A DNA stretch of 64,000 nucleotides from JAEUMY01 sp031394355 (GCA_031394355.1 JANNSU010000075.1:8510-72509), one strand, 5' to 3'. Shown: positions 8,041-16,412, counted from the first letter of the stretch. The notes: a model not told the origin generated them from the letters alone. Program-made: numbers and translations.

Positions 8041-8330
8041 TGCTGCGCCATGTCCAAAAACGCGTCTATCGCTGCACTAGGCATGAAGCACTTCCCCCTT
8101 TGCAACAGGGGGCGAGCCGGGGTTTCACGGCGCATGCGCCGTGCCGGGCGAGCGACCGCGCGATGCAGCGCGCGGGCTGGGGCGCAGCCTGAGGGGGATT
8201 TCTTCATCCCCCGATCACCACTGCAAATCCCCCCCAGCCCCCCTTTTTCAAAGGGGGGAGTGCGTCAGCATGGGGGGATTGACCAACCAACCCCTTTTTC
8301 AAAGGGGAGTTCTGAATTGAGGACTAGAAA
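8041..8330. repeat. Spacer full of inverted and direct repeats
   Basis: The 292-base gap between the TolC-like and oxidase genes holds CCCCCTTT/AAAGGGGG inverted repeats (8220-8316), a CACGGCGC/GCGCCGTG palindrome (8127-8144) and related G- and C-runs. Open frames across it are low-complexity and not supported as genes. The oxidase may need its own promoter or read through this hairpin-rich stretch. Confidence 0.6.
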
Positions 8331-9743
8331 ATGACTGACCGACGCAATTTTCTGATGGGCAGCGCCATGCTCGGCGCCGCCGTGGTGAGCAAAGCCGCCA
8401 TGGGGGCCGTACCTGAAGCCCCCATGATGGACAAGCCCGATATGGCACCGCCGCTCTACCCAAAAGCGGGCCGGCCCTATCGCCCCGTAGTCACGCTGAA
8501 CGGCTGGACGCTGCCGTTTCGCATGAACAACGGCTGGAAGGAATTCCACCTCATCGCCGAGCCGGTGATCCGCGAGATATCGCCCGGCATGAAGGCGCGG
8601 TTGTGGGGCTACAACGGCCAGTCGCCCGGCCCCACCATTGAAGTGGTGGAAGGCGACAAGCTGCGAATATTCGTGACCAACAAATTGCCTGAGCACACGG
8701 CTGTGCATTGGCACGGCCAGCGCCTGCCGGCCGGCATGGACGGCGTGGGCGGCCTCACGCAGCCGCAGATCAAGCCAGGGCAGACCTTCGTCTACGAGTT
8801 CGAGGCACGCCGTCCTGGCACCTTCATGTATCACCCGCATGCGGATGAAATGACGCAAATGGCCATGGGCATGATGGGCTTCTGGGTCACGCATCCGAAG
8901 GACCCGTCAAAAATCCCCGGCTATCGCGAAGCCGACCGCGACTTCTGCTTCCTCCTCAATGCCTACGACATCGAGCCCGGCAGCTCGGTACCCAAGATCA
9001 TGACCATGCTCGACTTCAATCTGTGGACGTGGAATTCGCGCGCCTTCCCGGGCATTGATCCGCTGGTAGTGGGGCTGAACGAGCGCGTGCGCATTCGGAT
9101 TGGCAACCTCACCATGACCAACCATCCCATCCACATGCACGGTCACGAGTTCGTGGTGGCGGGTACGGATGGCGGCTGGGTGCCGCCCACGGCGCGCTGG
9201 CCGGAAGTGACGACCGACATCGGCGTGGGCCAGATGCGCGCCATCGAGTTCGACGCCACCGAGCCGGGCGACTGGGCGTTCCATTGCCACAAGTCGCATC
9301 ACACCATGAACGCCATGGGCCACAACGTGCCCACGATGATTGGTGTGGATCATCGCGACGTGGTGACCAAGATCACCAAACTGGTGCCGGACTACATGGT
9401 GATGGGCGAGCGCGGCATGGCCGACATGGGCGAGATGGAAATGCCCCTGCCGGACAACACGCTGCCCATGATGACGGGCACGGGCCAGTTCGGCCCGCTG
9501 GAAATGGGCGGAATGTTCACCGTGCTCAAGGTGCGCGAAGGCCAGAAGAAGGACGACTACAAGGACCCGGGGCCGTACAAGTTCCCGGCCGGCACGGTCG
9601 CCTACGAATGGACCGGCAAGTCGCTCAATGTCGAACGGGCGCCCACCTCCCGCGCCACCGAGATCAATCCATCCTCGGGCAATGCCGTCGGCAAGCGCGA
9701 AGTCATCCTCGACGTGAGGAAGCCCGTTAACCATAAGCACTAG
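8331..9743 (+). CDS. Periplasmic multicopper oxidase
   Basis: A 470-residue multicopper oxidase that probably oxidises Cu(I) to the less toxic Cu(II) in the periplasm. The N terminus has a Tat signal (DRRNFLMG). All four copper-ligand motifs are present: HWHG at 126-129, HPH at 168-170, HPIHMHGH at 265-272 and the HCHKSHHTMNAMGHN block at 318-332. The C-terminal third is rich in Met (MADMGEMEMPLPDNTLPMM), like the Met-rich regions of CueO/CopA. It is shorter than PcoA/CopA oxidases. A near-copy of the iterated palindrome (GCGAATATTCGT) lies at 8663-8674. A cupredoxin gene follows after 12 bases. Confidence 0.9.
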   Translation: MTDRRNFLMGSAMLGAAVVSKAAMGAVPEAPMMDKPDMAPPLYPKAGRPYRPVVTLNGWTLPFRMNNGWKEFHLIAEPVIREISPGMKARLWGYNGQSPGPTIEVVEGDKLRIFVTNKLPEHTAVHWHGQRLPAGMDGVGGLTQPQIKPGQTFVYEFEARRPGTFMYHPHADEMTQMAMGMMGFWVTHPKDPSKIPGYREADRDFCFLLNAYDIEPGSSVPKIMTMLDFNLWTWNSRAFPGIDPLVVGLNERVRIRIGNLTMTNHPIHMHGHEFVVAGTDGGWVPPTARWPEVTTDIGVGQMRAIEFDATEPGDWAFHCHKSHHTMNAMGHNVPTMIGVDHRDVVTKITKLVPDYMVMGERGMADMGEMEMPLPDNTLPMMTGTGQFGPLEMGGMFTVLKVREGQKKDDYKDPGPYKFPAGTVAYEWTGKSLNVERAPTSRATEINPSSGNAVGKREVILDVRKPVNHKH

Positions 9744-9755
9744 CAAGGACTATCG

Positions 9756-10253
9756 ATGAAAAACCTGATCACTACCGGAGCACTCATGCTGGCCGTGCTG
9801 CACTTGCCCGCTGCCCTCGCCCATGGCGAGGCCGAGCACAAGAAGCCCACCGTCAAGAAAGCCATCTCGAAAGATGAACACGCCTGGGGCCGCGAAGGCG
9901 ATCCGAAGAAAGCCATTCGGACCATCACCGTCAACATGAGCGATGCCATGCGCTTCACCCCCGACAAACTGGAGATCAAGGTCGGTGACACGGTGAAGTT
10001 CATGGTGCGCAACCAGGGCAAGGTGCTGCACGAAATGGTCATCGGCCAGGAAAAGGAATTGAAGGAACACGCCGAGCTCATGAAGAAATTCCCCAACATG
10101 GAACACGAAGAGCCCTACATGGCCCATGTGTCGCCCGGCAAGCAGGAGACCATCACCTGGCAGTTCACCAAGGCTGGCGACTTCATGTTTGGTTGCCTCA
10201 TCCCCGGCCATTTCGAGGCGGGCATGGTGGGCAGAATTACCGTCAAAGCCTGA
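9756..10253 (+). CDS. Cupredoxin (blue copper protein)
   Basis: A 165-residue exported type-1 copper protein. A signal peptide ends LAHG. The cupredoxin fold is marked by FTPDKLEIKVGDTVKF and the ligands His (VLHEMVIG), Cys, His and Met in GCLIPGHFEAGMVG near the C terminus. This resembles the CopI-type cupredoxins linked to copper tolerance. It lies between the oxidase and a CusF-like gene, so electron or copper transfer with the oxidase is likely. An extra His/Met region (ELMKKFPNMEHEEPYMAH) may bind more copper. Confidence 0.88.
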   Translation: MKNLITTGALMLAVLHLPAALAHGEAEHKKPTVKKAISKDEHAWGREGDPKKAIRTITVNMSDAMRFTPDKLEIKVGDTVKFMVRNQGKVLHEMVIGQEKELKEHAELMKKFPNMEHEEPYMAHVSPGKQETITWQFTKAGDFMFGCLIPGHFEAGMVGRITVKA

Positions 10254-10282
10254 ATCCACTCATACGAACCAAGGAGCACAGC

Positions 10283-10633
10283 ATGAAATTCACCACACTC
10301 GTCACCACCACATTGATCGCAACTGCCTCTGCACTGGCGTCCGCCGCTGGCGACCAGGCCGCCCATCACGCCTCTGCCACCGCCAAGGTCGCCGCACCCG
10401 CACCCGCCACCGACATGGCCGACGCTGAAGTCCGCAAGATCGACAAGGAGGCCGGCAAGGTCACGCTGAAGCACGGCGAAATCAAGAGTCTGGAAATGCC
10501 GCCCATGACCATGGTGTTCCGCGTCAAGGACACCACCCTGCTCGACCAGTTGAAAGTGGGCGACAAGATCAAGTTCCAGGCCGAGCAGGTCAAGGGGGCG
10601 TACACCATCACCAAGGCAGAGCTCGCCAAGTAA
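10283..10633 (+). CDS. CusF-like periplasmic copper-binding protein
   Basis: A 116-residue exported protein. AAGGAG precedes the ATG at 10283. The signal peptide ends ASAAG, and a flexible His/Ala-rich linker follows. The CusF OB-fold is marked by VTLKHGEIKSLEMPPMTMVF, with the Met pair that binds Cu(I), and by LKVGDKIKF. CusF carries Cu(I)/Ag(I) in the periplasm, usually to CusCBA. Here it is in an operon without CusBA. Confidence 0.9.
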   Translation: MKFTTLVTTTLIATASALASAAGDQAAHHASATAKVAAPAPATDMADAEVRKIDKEAGKVTLKHGEIKSLEMPPMTMVFRVKDTTLLDQLKVGDKIKFQAEQVKGAYTITKAELAK

Positions 10634-10654
10634 GCCCGCACCGCCAGCCCCTGC

Positions 10655-10666
10655 GCGAATATTCGC
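10655..10666. repeat. Iterated palindrome copy 3
   Basis: GCGAATATTCGC in the spacer between the CusF-like and DUF411 genes. Confidence 0.95.
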
Positions 10667-10715
10667 TTAGACACGGAAGTTGGCGCTGGCACTGTTCACC
10701 TCAAAGGAGCGAATC

Positions 10716-11171
10716 ATGAACCGACGCGACCTGTTGCAACTGACCATGACCACCGCAATTCTGGCCGCTGTGCCGGCATGGGCGCAGAGCAAGCCGCTGG
10801 TTGAAGTCTGGAAAGCCCCGACCTGCGGCTGCTGCAAGGACTGGATGGCCCACCTTGAGGCCAATGGTTTTTTCACCAAGGGTATTGACCAGGGCAACAG
10901 CGCACAACGCCGTCGTCTTCAAGTGCCGGAGCAGCTCGGCTCCTGTCACACGGCCCTGGTGGGCGGGTACGCCATCGAGGGTCACGTGCCGGCAAGAGAG
11001 ATTCAGCGCTTGCTGCGCGAAAAGCCCAAAGCCGTGGGCTTGGCGGTACCGGGCATGCCTATCGGCTCCCCCGGCATGGATGGTCCCGAATACAAGGGTC
11101 GGCGCGACCCTTACGACGTGTTGCTGATTCTGGCGGACGGGTCCACCCGCGTGTATCAGTCCTACAGGTAA
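10716..11171 (+). CDS. DUF411 copper-associated protein
   Basis: A 151-residue exported DUF411 protein. AAAGGAG precedes the ATG at 10716. The signal (RRDLLQLTMTTAILAAVPAWA) has a twin arginine. The family marks are the APTCGCCKDW motif, SCHTALVGGYAIEGHVPA and GLAVPGMPIGSPGM. These proteins are found in copper clusters and are thought to bind metal through the CGCC and later residues. The segment after the motif (FFTKGIDQGNSAQRRRL) departs somewhat from the usual form. The next gene begins four bases after its stop. Confidence 0.85.
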   Translation: MNRRDLLQLTMTTAILAAVPAWAQSKPLVEVWKAPTCGCCKDWMAHLEANGFFTKGIDQGNSAQRRRLQVPEQLGSCHTALVGGYAIEGHVPAREIQRLLREKPKAVGLAVPGMPIGSPGMDGPEYKGRRDPYDVLLILADGSTRVYQSYR

Positions 11172-11174
11172 GCA

Positions 11175-11891
11175 GTGCCTGATAGCCACAGCGTCGTTGC
11201 ACGGAAAATGGCCAGCGTGGGCGCCGAACGGCGTCCCGTGGCGGCGCCTGATCCAGCGCGCGCGCTGGCCCACTACCGAGCAGTGGCCGCCACCTATGAC
11301 GCCAGTTGCCAACGTATCGAGGGCATCCGCCGCCGCGCCGTGGAATCGCTGTGCCTGCAACCCGGCGAAACGGTGTTCGATGTCGCCTGCGGCACAGGCA
11401 CCACTCTCTGCACAATGGCAGCGCTGGTGGGTGCAGAAGGTCACGCGGTTGGCATAGAAATGTCACCCGAGATGGCCGCATGCGCCCAGCACAAGTTGGC
11501 GGCCTCGGGCCTGAACGCAAACACCAGCCTTGCGGTCTGCTCTGCAGAATCCTTCCGGTCACCGTTGCGCGCCGACGCAATGCTGTTCTGCTACACCCAT
11601 GACGTCCTGCAATCGCCACAGGCAATCGCCAATCTGCTGGCGCACGCCCGTCCCGGCTGCCGCATTGCGCTGGTGGGCATTCGCTTCCAGCCCTGGTACC
11701 GGGGACTGCCTGTGAACCTGGTCACCGCATGGCGTACGCGGCGCTACCTAACGACCTACGCGCATCTGGAGGATCCCTGGCATTTGCTGGCGCCGCATCT
11801 GCACTCGTTCCGGATCATGGAACACATCCATTGGGGCTCCAGCTACCGGGCATGGGGCGTGTTGAACGCCGAGCGGCCTGCTTGTGCATGA
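11175..11891 (+). CDS. Class I SAM-dependent methyltransferase
   Basis: A 238-residue methyltransferase. Motif I is VFDVACGTGTTL at about residues 68-79, followed by an acidic residue in GIEMSPEM. The start is uncertain: a GTG at 11175 lies four bases after the previous stop, while an ATG at 11208 would shorten it by 11 residues. It is UbiE/ubiquinone-methyltransferase-like in the core, but the substrate is unknown. Its position at the end of the copper operon could be coincidental. Confidence 0.75.
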   Translation: MPDSHSVVARKMASVGAERRPVAAPDPARALAHYRAVAATYDASCQRIEGIRRRAVESLCLQPGETVFDVACGTGTTLCTMAALVGAEGHAVGIEMSPEMAACAQHKLAASGLNANTSLAVCSAESFRSPLRADAMLFCYTHDVLQSPQAIANLLAHARPGCRIALVGIRFQPWYRGLPVNLVTAWRTRRYLTTYAHLEDPWHLLAPHLHSFRIMEHIHWGSSYRAWGVLNAERPACA

Positions 11892-11990
11892 GGCCGCACC
11901 TTCGGTCTGAAGACTTCCTGCAATGCAGTTCGTACAGACAAGGGCTCAGTACTGTGAGACAACAATCGCGAATCCTTGAAGGAGTAAGCC

Positions 11991-12050
11991 ATGGACCGAC
12001 CGCCACACGGCCCGCACCTGCATCAAGTTGGTGACCATGATGGCGCCTGA
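11991..12050 (+). CDS. Possible 19-residue His-rich micropeptide
   Basis: The short frame MDRPPHGPHLHQVGDHDGA starts at ATG 11991 with AAGGAG seven bases upstream and stops at 12050, 17 bases before the patatin start. Four of its 19 residues are His. It could be a leader peptide or a metal-binding micropeptide. Chance cannot be excluded because the frame is so short. The rest of the spacer 11892-12067 shows nothing else. Confidence 0.35.
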   Translation: MDRPPHGPHLHQVGDHDGA

Positions 12051-12067
12051 CCAACTCGAAAACTCAG

Positions 12068-13090
12068 GTGCGTGTGAAACAAATCTTCGGCAGTAGGCTA
12101 AATCGTCCCGCAGCGAACCGGCGTTGGCCTTATAGGGTGATCTTGGCAACGCTACTGCTAGCGCTGGCCTGGTTCTTGGTGGCCGACCGCGAGCCGGTAC
12201 ACGTCTATCGCGGCGAGCACCCGCCGCAGACAGCACCACTCCCGACCCCAGTGTCCATCGCATTGGTGCTGGGTGGCGGCGGACAGCGCGGCTTTGCCCA
12301 TATCGGCGCCCTCAAAGTTCTGGAAGCAGAAGGCATTCGGCCCGACCTGATCGTGGGATCGAGCATGGGTGCCATCGTCGGCGTGCTGTACGCCAAGCAT
12401 CAGCGCGCTGCCGCCGTGGAGAGTGTGATGCTGGCTTTCGATCCGCCCTGGTGGCGCGACCTGACCTTGGTCCGGCGGCCACTGCTCAAAGGCCATCTCC
12501 TCGAAGCTGAACTTCGCGGGCAATTGGTAAATGCGAAGCTGGAGGATCTCCCGCTGCGAATATTCGCAGTGGCGACCAGCGTTGAAAGCGGGGAGCCTGT
12601 TGCCTTCTCGCACGGCGATGCAGCAACGGCCGTACGCGCTTCAGCCGCCCTGCCAGGTGTGTTCAAGCGGGTGAAGATCGGTGATAGCGAGTTCTTTGAT
12701 GGCGACGTGAGTGCACCAGTGCCGGTCAGCATTGCCCGCGCATACTCACAAGCGCACGGTGCAAGCATCGTCATTGCCGTCGACGTGATGAGCCACCCTG
12801 CGGGCATGCCCTACGAAATGCGCGACTATCCGGACATGGCCCTCTCGGATTTCTACCGCCATGCCATCAACCGCAAGGAGCTCACCAACGCCGACGTGGT
12901 GATCCAGCCCGAACTGGGTTACTACATCAGCACCTCAATGGAGGATCGGCAGCGCGCCATCTCGGCGGGCGAACTGGCCACACGGGCTGCCCTGCCTGCC
13001 ATTCGGGCAGCACTGGATGCCGGTGAGCGGCAGTCTGCGCCAACGACCTCGAACAATCCGAATGAGCTGAAAGTCACAGGCCGACGATAA
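12068..13090 (+). CDS. Patatin-like phospholipase, membrane-anchored
   Basis: A 340-residue patatin-family acyl hydrolase (RssA/NTE type). A single N-terminal membrane segment (about 24-41) is followed by the oxyanion loop GGGGQRGFAHIG, the nucleophile motif GSSMG and the catalytic Asp in DGD. The start is a GTG at 12068 with a weak ribosome site. Downstream starts are possible, but this one includes the membrane anchor. The lipid substrate is unknown. The iterated palindrome at 12556-12567 is read as R-I-F here. Confidence 0.82.
   Translation: MRVKQIFGSRLNRPAANRRWPYRVILATLLLALAWFLVADREPVHVYRGEHPPQTAPLPTPVSIALVLGGGGQRGFAHIGALKVLEAEGIRPDLIVGSSMGAIVGVLYAKHQRAAAVESVMLAFDPPWWRDLTLVRRPLLKGHLLEAELRGQLVNAKLEDLPLRIFAVATSVESGEPVAFSHGDAATAVRASAALPGVFKRVKIGDSEFFDGDVSAPVPVSIARAYSQAHGASIVIAVDVMSHPAGMPYEMRDYPDMALSDFYRHAINRKELTNADVVIQPELGYYISTSMEDRQRAISAGELATRAALPAIRAALDAGERQSAPTTSNNPNELKVTGRR
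12556..12567. repeat. Iterated palindrome copy 4
   Basis: GCGAATATTCGC inside the patatin gene, read in the third frame as L-R-I-F-A. Confidence 0.95.
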
Positions 13091-13105
13091 GGCTCAACAA
13101 AGCGC

Positions 13106-13136
13106 TTGACCTTGCCATGATGGTAAGGTTGATCAT
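13106..13136 (+). promoter_or_regulatory. CueR-type promoter of the His-rich ORF / cueR / copA operon
   Basis: TTGACC at 13106-13111 and GATCAT at 13131-13136 are 19 bases apart. The spacer holds the inverted repeat CCTTGCC...GGTAAGG, very close to classic CueR operators upstream of copA genes. It lies 35 bases before the start of a His-rich small ORF with a good ribosome site. Confidence 0.85.
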
Positions 13137-13170
13137 GCTTGGCATGCACCCCAGATCGGAGAAGCGCACC

Positions 13171-13386
13171 ATGCCGCACCACGTTGCCACCCATTCCATG
13201 GCGCCGGTGAAAGCCGTCTACCAGATACCTTGTTGGCATGACACTGCGCGGCACACCCGGTGCCAGCATCAAGGACGCGCGCAACACGCTGCCGACATGG
13301 CTTCGCTGCCCCGAATCGCCTGGCGAGCGCAGAAGAGGCTGATCGCAAAAGGAATGCGCCATGTCCTGGTGCATGATCATCACTGA
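13171..13386 (+). CDS. Candidate CueR-controlled His-rich small protein
   Basis: A 71-residue frame directly behind the CueR-type promoter. The ATG at 13171 has GGAGAAG seven bases upstream, and the stop lies 20 bases before cueR. It contains 11 His, two Cys and several Met, starts MPHHVATHSM and ends HVLVHDHH. There is no signal peptide, so it would be cytoplasmic. I do not recognise a family. A copper-buffering role is inferred from composition and promoter. It could still be a non-coding leader of cueR. Confidence 0.5.
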   Translation: MPHHVATHSMAPVKAVYQIPCWHDTARHTRCQHQGRAQHAADMASLPRIAWRAQKRLIAKGMRHVLVHDHH

Positions 13387-13406
13387 TTTGTGCAAAGGAG
13401 CCGCAT

Positions 13407-13946
13407 ATGGACGCACTCAACATAGGACAGGCAGCCACCGCTTCGGGCGTGACGGCCAAGATGATCCGACACTACGAGGAAATCGGCCTCATGCCGAAAG
13501 TGCGGCGTACGCTGGCCGGCTACCGCATGTACAGCCCGAACGACGTGCACATCCTGAAATTCATCAAGCAGTCGCGCAACCTGGGCTTTTCGATGAAGCA
13601 GATCGAAGCCTTGCTGGGGCTGTGGCGTGACACCCGGCGCCCGAGCAGCAAAGTGAAGGCACTGGCGCAGGAGCACGTTATCGAGCTGGAACAGAAGATC
13701 CACGAGATGGAGGCCATGCGTGCCACGCTGCAGCGGCTGGTGACCACCTGCCATGGCGACGACCGCCCTGATTGCCCGATTCTGGATGAGCTGGCCCTGG
13801 AGCATGCACCTCTGGCACCTGCCAAAACTGCTGCACCTGCTGCACCTGCCGCACCTGCCACGCCTGCCACGCCCGCCAGCAAGGTGCACAAACAAAAGCG
13901 CATAGGAAAACACACAGGAAAGAAGAAGTCACATGAATGCCACTGA
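13407..13946 (+). CDS. cueR: MerR-family Cu(I)-responsive regulator CueR
   Basis: A 179-residue MerR-family activator that senses cytosolic Cu(I) and switches on promoters with 19-bp spacers. AAAGGAG precedes the ATG. The N terminus has the winged helix (NIGQAATASGVTAKMIRHYEEIGL), then the dimer helix. The metal loop is CHGDDRPDC, the two-Cys arrangement of CueR (C-x7-C). Unusually, the protein continues with an Ala/Pro repeat tail and a Lys/His-rich end (KKKSHECH). CueR is normally about 135 residues. Likely targets are the promoters at 5726 and 13106. Confidence 0.9.
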   Translation: MDALNIGQAATASGVTAKMIRHYEEIGLMPKVRRTLAGYRMYSPNDVHILKFIKQSRNLGFSMKQIEALLGLWRDTRRPSSKVKALAQEHVIELEQKIHEMEAMRATLQRLVTTCHGDDRPDCPILDELALEHAPLAPAKTAAPAAPAAPATPATPASKVHKQKRIGKHTGKKKSHECH

Positions 13947-13953
13947 CGCACTT

Positions 13954-13965
13954 GCGAATATTCGC
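13954..13965. repeat. Iterated palindrome copy 5
   Basis: GCGAATATTCGC in the spacer just after cueR, abutting a CTCTCCC/GGGAGAG inverted repeat. Confidence 0.95.
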
Positions 13966-14003
13966 CCCCCTCTCCCTGGATGGGAGAGGGGCTGGGGGAG
14001 AGG
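13966..14003. repeat. CCCCTCTCCC/GGGAGAGGGG inverted repeat
   Basis: Facing CCCTCTCCC and GGGAGAGGGG arms, with a further GGGGGAGAGGG, lie between cueR and copA. The same family is at 38681-38775. Confidence 0.65.
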
Positions 14004-14012
14004 GAGGCAACA

Positions 14013-16412
14013 ATGCAGCGGCTAACTGACAACCCAACATCCATGCAGACCCAGGCATCGCCTCCCATCACGCTGGACCTGCCCATCGAGGGCATGACCT
14101 GTGCGGCGTGCGCTACGAGGATCGAGAAGGTCCTGAACCAGCAGCCCGGCGTCACTGCCATTGTCAACTTCGCCAACGAAACAGCGCATGTGGAAAGCAC
14201 CGGCTCGCTGGACGCGCAGCAGATCGTCACCGCCATCCGCAATACCGGCTATGACGTGCCCGCGCAGACGGTCGAGCTGGCGCTGGAGGGCATGACCTGC
14301 GCGGCCTGTGCAACGCGCATCGAGAAGGTGTTGAACCAGGTGCCAGGCGTGGAGGCCACGGTCAATTTCGCCAGCGAAACCGCTCGGGTCAAATCCGCGA
14401 CCGGGACGACGGTGGAACAGCTCATCGCGGCAGTGGAACGCGCAGGCTACGGCGCCACGTTGAAGATCGAGGCTGACCCACTGGGCAAGCAACGCAAGGC
14501 AGAGACGCTCAAGCGCGAGATGCGGCACTTCTGGATCGCTGCCGCGCTCACTGCGCCGCTGCTGTTGGAGATGGTGGCCATGTTCAGCGGGCGCCACGAG
14601 TTCGTGCCGCGCTGGCTGCAATTCGTACTGGCCACACCGGTACAGTTCTGGATCGGTGCACGCTTCTACGTCGGCGCGTTCCATGCGCTGCGCGGCGGGG
14701 CGGCCAACATGGATGTGTTGATCGCACTGGGCACGACCATGGCCTGGCTCATTTCCGCCTATGCCACGCTGACGGGGCGTCACGACGTGCACGTCTATTT
14801 TGAAGCGAGTGCCGCAGTCATCACACTGGTGCTGCTCGGCAAGGTCATGGAAGCGCGCGCCAAGAGCCGCACATCGTCGGCCATTGAGCGGTTGATGCAG
14901 CTCGCCCCCAAGAGTGCAAGGGTGGAACGCAACGGCGAATTCGTTGACGTGCCAATCGATCAACTGAGGGCCGGCGATATCGTCATGGTCCGCCACGGCG
15001 AATCCGTGCCAGTGGATGGCGAAGTCATCGAAGGCCGCGCCGCCGTGGATGAAAGCATGCTCACCGGCGAGAGCCTGCCGGTGACCAAAGAAGCGGGCAG
15101 CAAGGTGTTCGCCGCCACGAAGAACCAGGATGGCATGCTCAAGATCAGCGCCACCAGCGTGGGAGGCAAGACGCAGCTCGCAGAGATCACGCGCATGGTT
15201 TCTGCAGCACAAGGCTCCAAGGCACCCATCCAGCGCTTGGCGGACCGCATCTCGGGCGTCTTCGTGCCGATCGTCGTGGCCATCGCCGTGCTCACCTTCG
15301 TTGCGACCTGGTGGGTCACCAGCGCATTCGAGCCGGCGCTGATCAACGCCATCGCCGTGCTGGTCATCGCCTGCCCCTGTGCACTGGGGCTCGCGACACC
15401 GACAGCAGTGATGGTTGGCATTGGTCGTGCGGCGCAACACGGCATCCTGTTCCGCAATGCAGCGGCGCTGGAGCAGGCGGAGAAGATCAGCGTGCTGGTG
15501 GTGGACAAGACCGGCACGCTCACCGAGGGCAAACCGGTGGTGACGGACCTGCTGCCGCAAGGCGAATACTCGCAACAAGAGATTCTTGCCCAAGCGGCAG
15601 CCCTCGAGCAGGGTTCGGAACATCCGCTGGCCCGCGCGATACTCCAATACGCAACAGCGCAGGGGGTCATGCCTCTGCCGGTGACGGACTTTGCGGTGGT
15701 GACCGGCCACGGCACCAGCGCCCGCGATGGGAATGCGAATATTCGCATCGGCTCCCCGTCATGGATCAGCACCTTCGCAACGGTAGACATGGGCGCCGTT
15801 CGCGCGTTGGCGAGCCAAGGCAAGACCGTACTGGCACTGGCGCGCGATGATCAGCTTCTCGCACTCATCGCGGTCGCGGACAAGCTGCGTGCCACCTCGC
15901 GCGCCGCAGTCGTCCGCCTGCAGGCGGACGGAATCGAGATCGTCATGCTCACCGGCGACAACCCCGCCACGGCAGCGGCGATCGCGGCCGAGGCCGGCAT
16001 CCTGCGCTTCGAAGCCGAGGTGAAGCCGCAGGACAAAGCGGCCCGCGTAAAGGCCCTCAAGGCGGGCGGCGCCAAGGTCGGCATGGTGGGTGATGGCGTG
16101 AACGACGCACCGGCCCTTGCGGCGGCGGACGTGAGTTTCGCCATGGGCGCGGGCAGCGATGTCGCCATTGAGGCCGCCGACGTGACGCTGATGGTGAACG
16201 ACCTCAACGCCGTGGCGAATGCGGTGGAGCTCTCGCGTGCCAGCTTGCGCAAGATCCGCCAGAACCTCTTTTTCGCCTTCATCTACAACGTGCTCGGCAT
16301 CCCGCTCGCTGCATTCGGGCTGCTCAACCCGGTGATCGCCGGCGGCGCGATGGCGTTGTCGTCCGTGTCGGTGGTCACCAACTCGCTGCTGCTGAAACGT
16401 TGGCGAGCTTGA
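14013..16412 (+). CDS. copA: Cu(I)-exporting P1B-type ATPase CopA
   Basis: A 799-residue copper efflux pump of the inner membrane. The ATG at 14013 follows GGGAGG. An upstream in-frame ATG would lie inside the GC-rich repeat. Two N-terminal HMA domains carry GMTCAAC (Cys 30/33 and 96/99). The transport motif CPC lies in VIACPCALGLATPTAV (about residue 454). The phosphorylation motif DKTGTLT is near 497, the SEHP motif near 538 and GDGVNDAP near 692. It follows cueR and precedes copZ. The iterated palindrome at 15735 encodes ANIR in the nucleotide-binding domain. Confidence 0.97.
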   Translation: MQRLTDNPTSMQTQASPPITLDLPIEGMTCAACATRIEKVLNQQPGVTAIVNFANETAHVESTGSLDAQQIVTAIRNTGYDVPAQTVELALEGMTCAACATRIEKVLNQVPGVEATVNFASETARVKSATGTTVEQLIAAVERAGYGATLKIEADPLGKQRKAETLKREMRHFWIAAALTAPLLLEMVAMFSGRHEFVPRWLQFVLATPVQFWIGARFYVGAFHALRGGAANMDVLIALGTTMAWLISAYATLTGRHDVHVYFEASAAVITLVLLGKVMEARAKSRTSSAIERLMQLAPKSARVERNGEFVDVPIDQLRAGDIVMVRHGESVPVDGEVIEGRAAVDESMLTGESLPVTKEAGSKVFAATKNQDGMLKISATSVGGKTQLAEITRMVSAAQGSKAPIQRLADRISGVFVPIVVAIAVLTFVATWWVTSAFEPALINAIAVLVIACPCALGLATPTAVMVGIGRAAQHGILFRNAAALEQAEKISVLVVDKTGTLTEGKPVVTDLLPQGEYSQQEILAQAAALEQGSEHPLARAILQYATAQGVMPLPVTDFAVVTGHGTSARDGNANIRIGSPSWISTFATVDMGAVRALASQGKTVLALARDDQLLALIAVADKLRATSRAAVVRLQADGIEIVMLTGDNPATAAAIAAEAGILRFEAEVKPQDKAARVKALKAGGAKVGMVGDGVNDAPALAAADVSFAMGAGSDVAIEAADVTLMVNDLNAVANAVELSRASLRKIRQNLFFAFIYNVLGIPLAAFGLLNPVIAGGAMALSSVSVVTNSLLLKRWRA
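15735..15746. repeat. Iterated palindrome copy 6
   Basis: GCGAATATTCGC inside copA, read as A-N-I-R. A near-copy, GCGAATACTCGC, is also in copA near 15563. Confidence 0.95.

Noticed and set aside
8041..8334. Possible small gene between the TolC-like and oxidase genes
   Set aside because: The frame is made of G- and C-rich repeats found elsewhere and lacks a ribosome site.
13117..13170. Upstream extension of the His-rich ORF to 13117
   Set aside because: That start lies inside the CueR operator, upstream of the expected transcription start; the ATG at 13171 has a ribosome site.
14022..15710. A long open frame of about 560 codons antisense to copA
   Set aside because: It mirrors codon bias of the real gene, has no recognisable domain and opposes an unmistakable ATPase.
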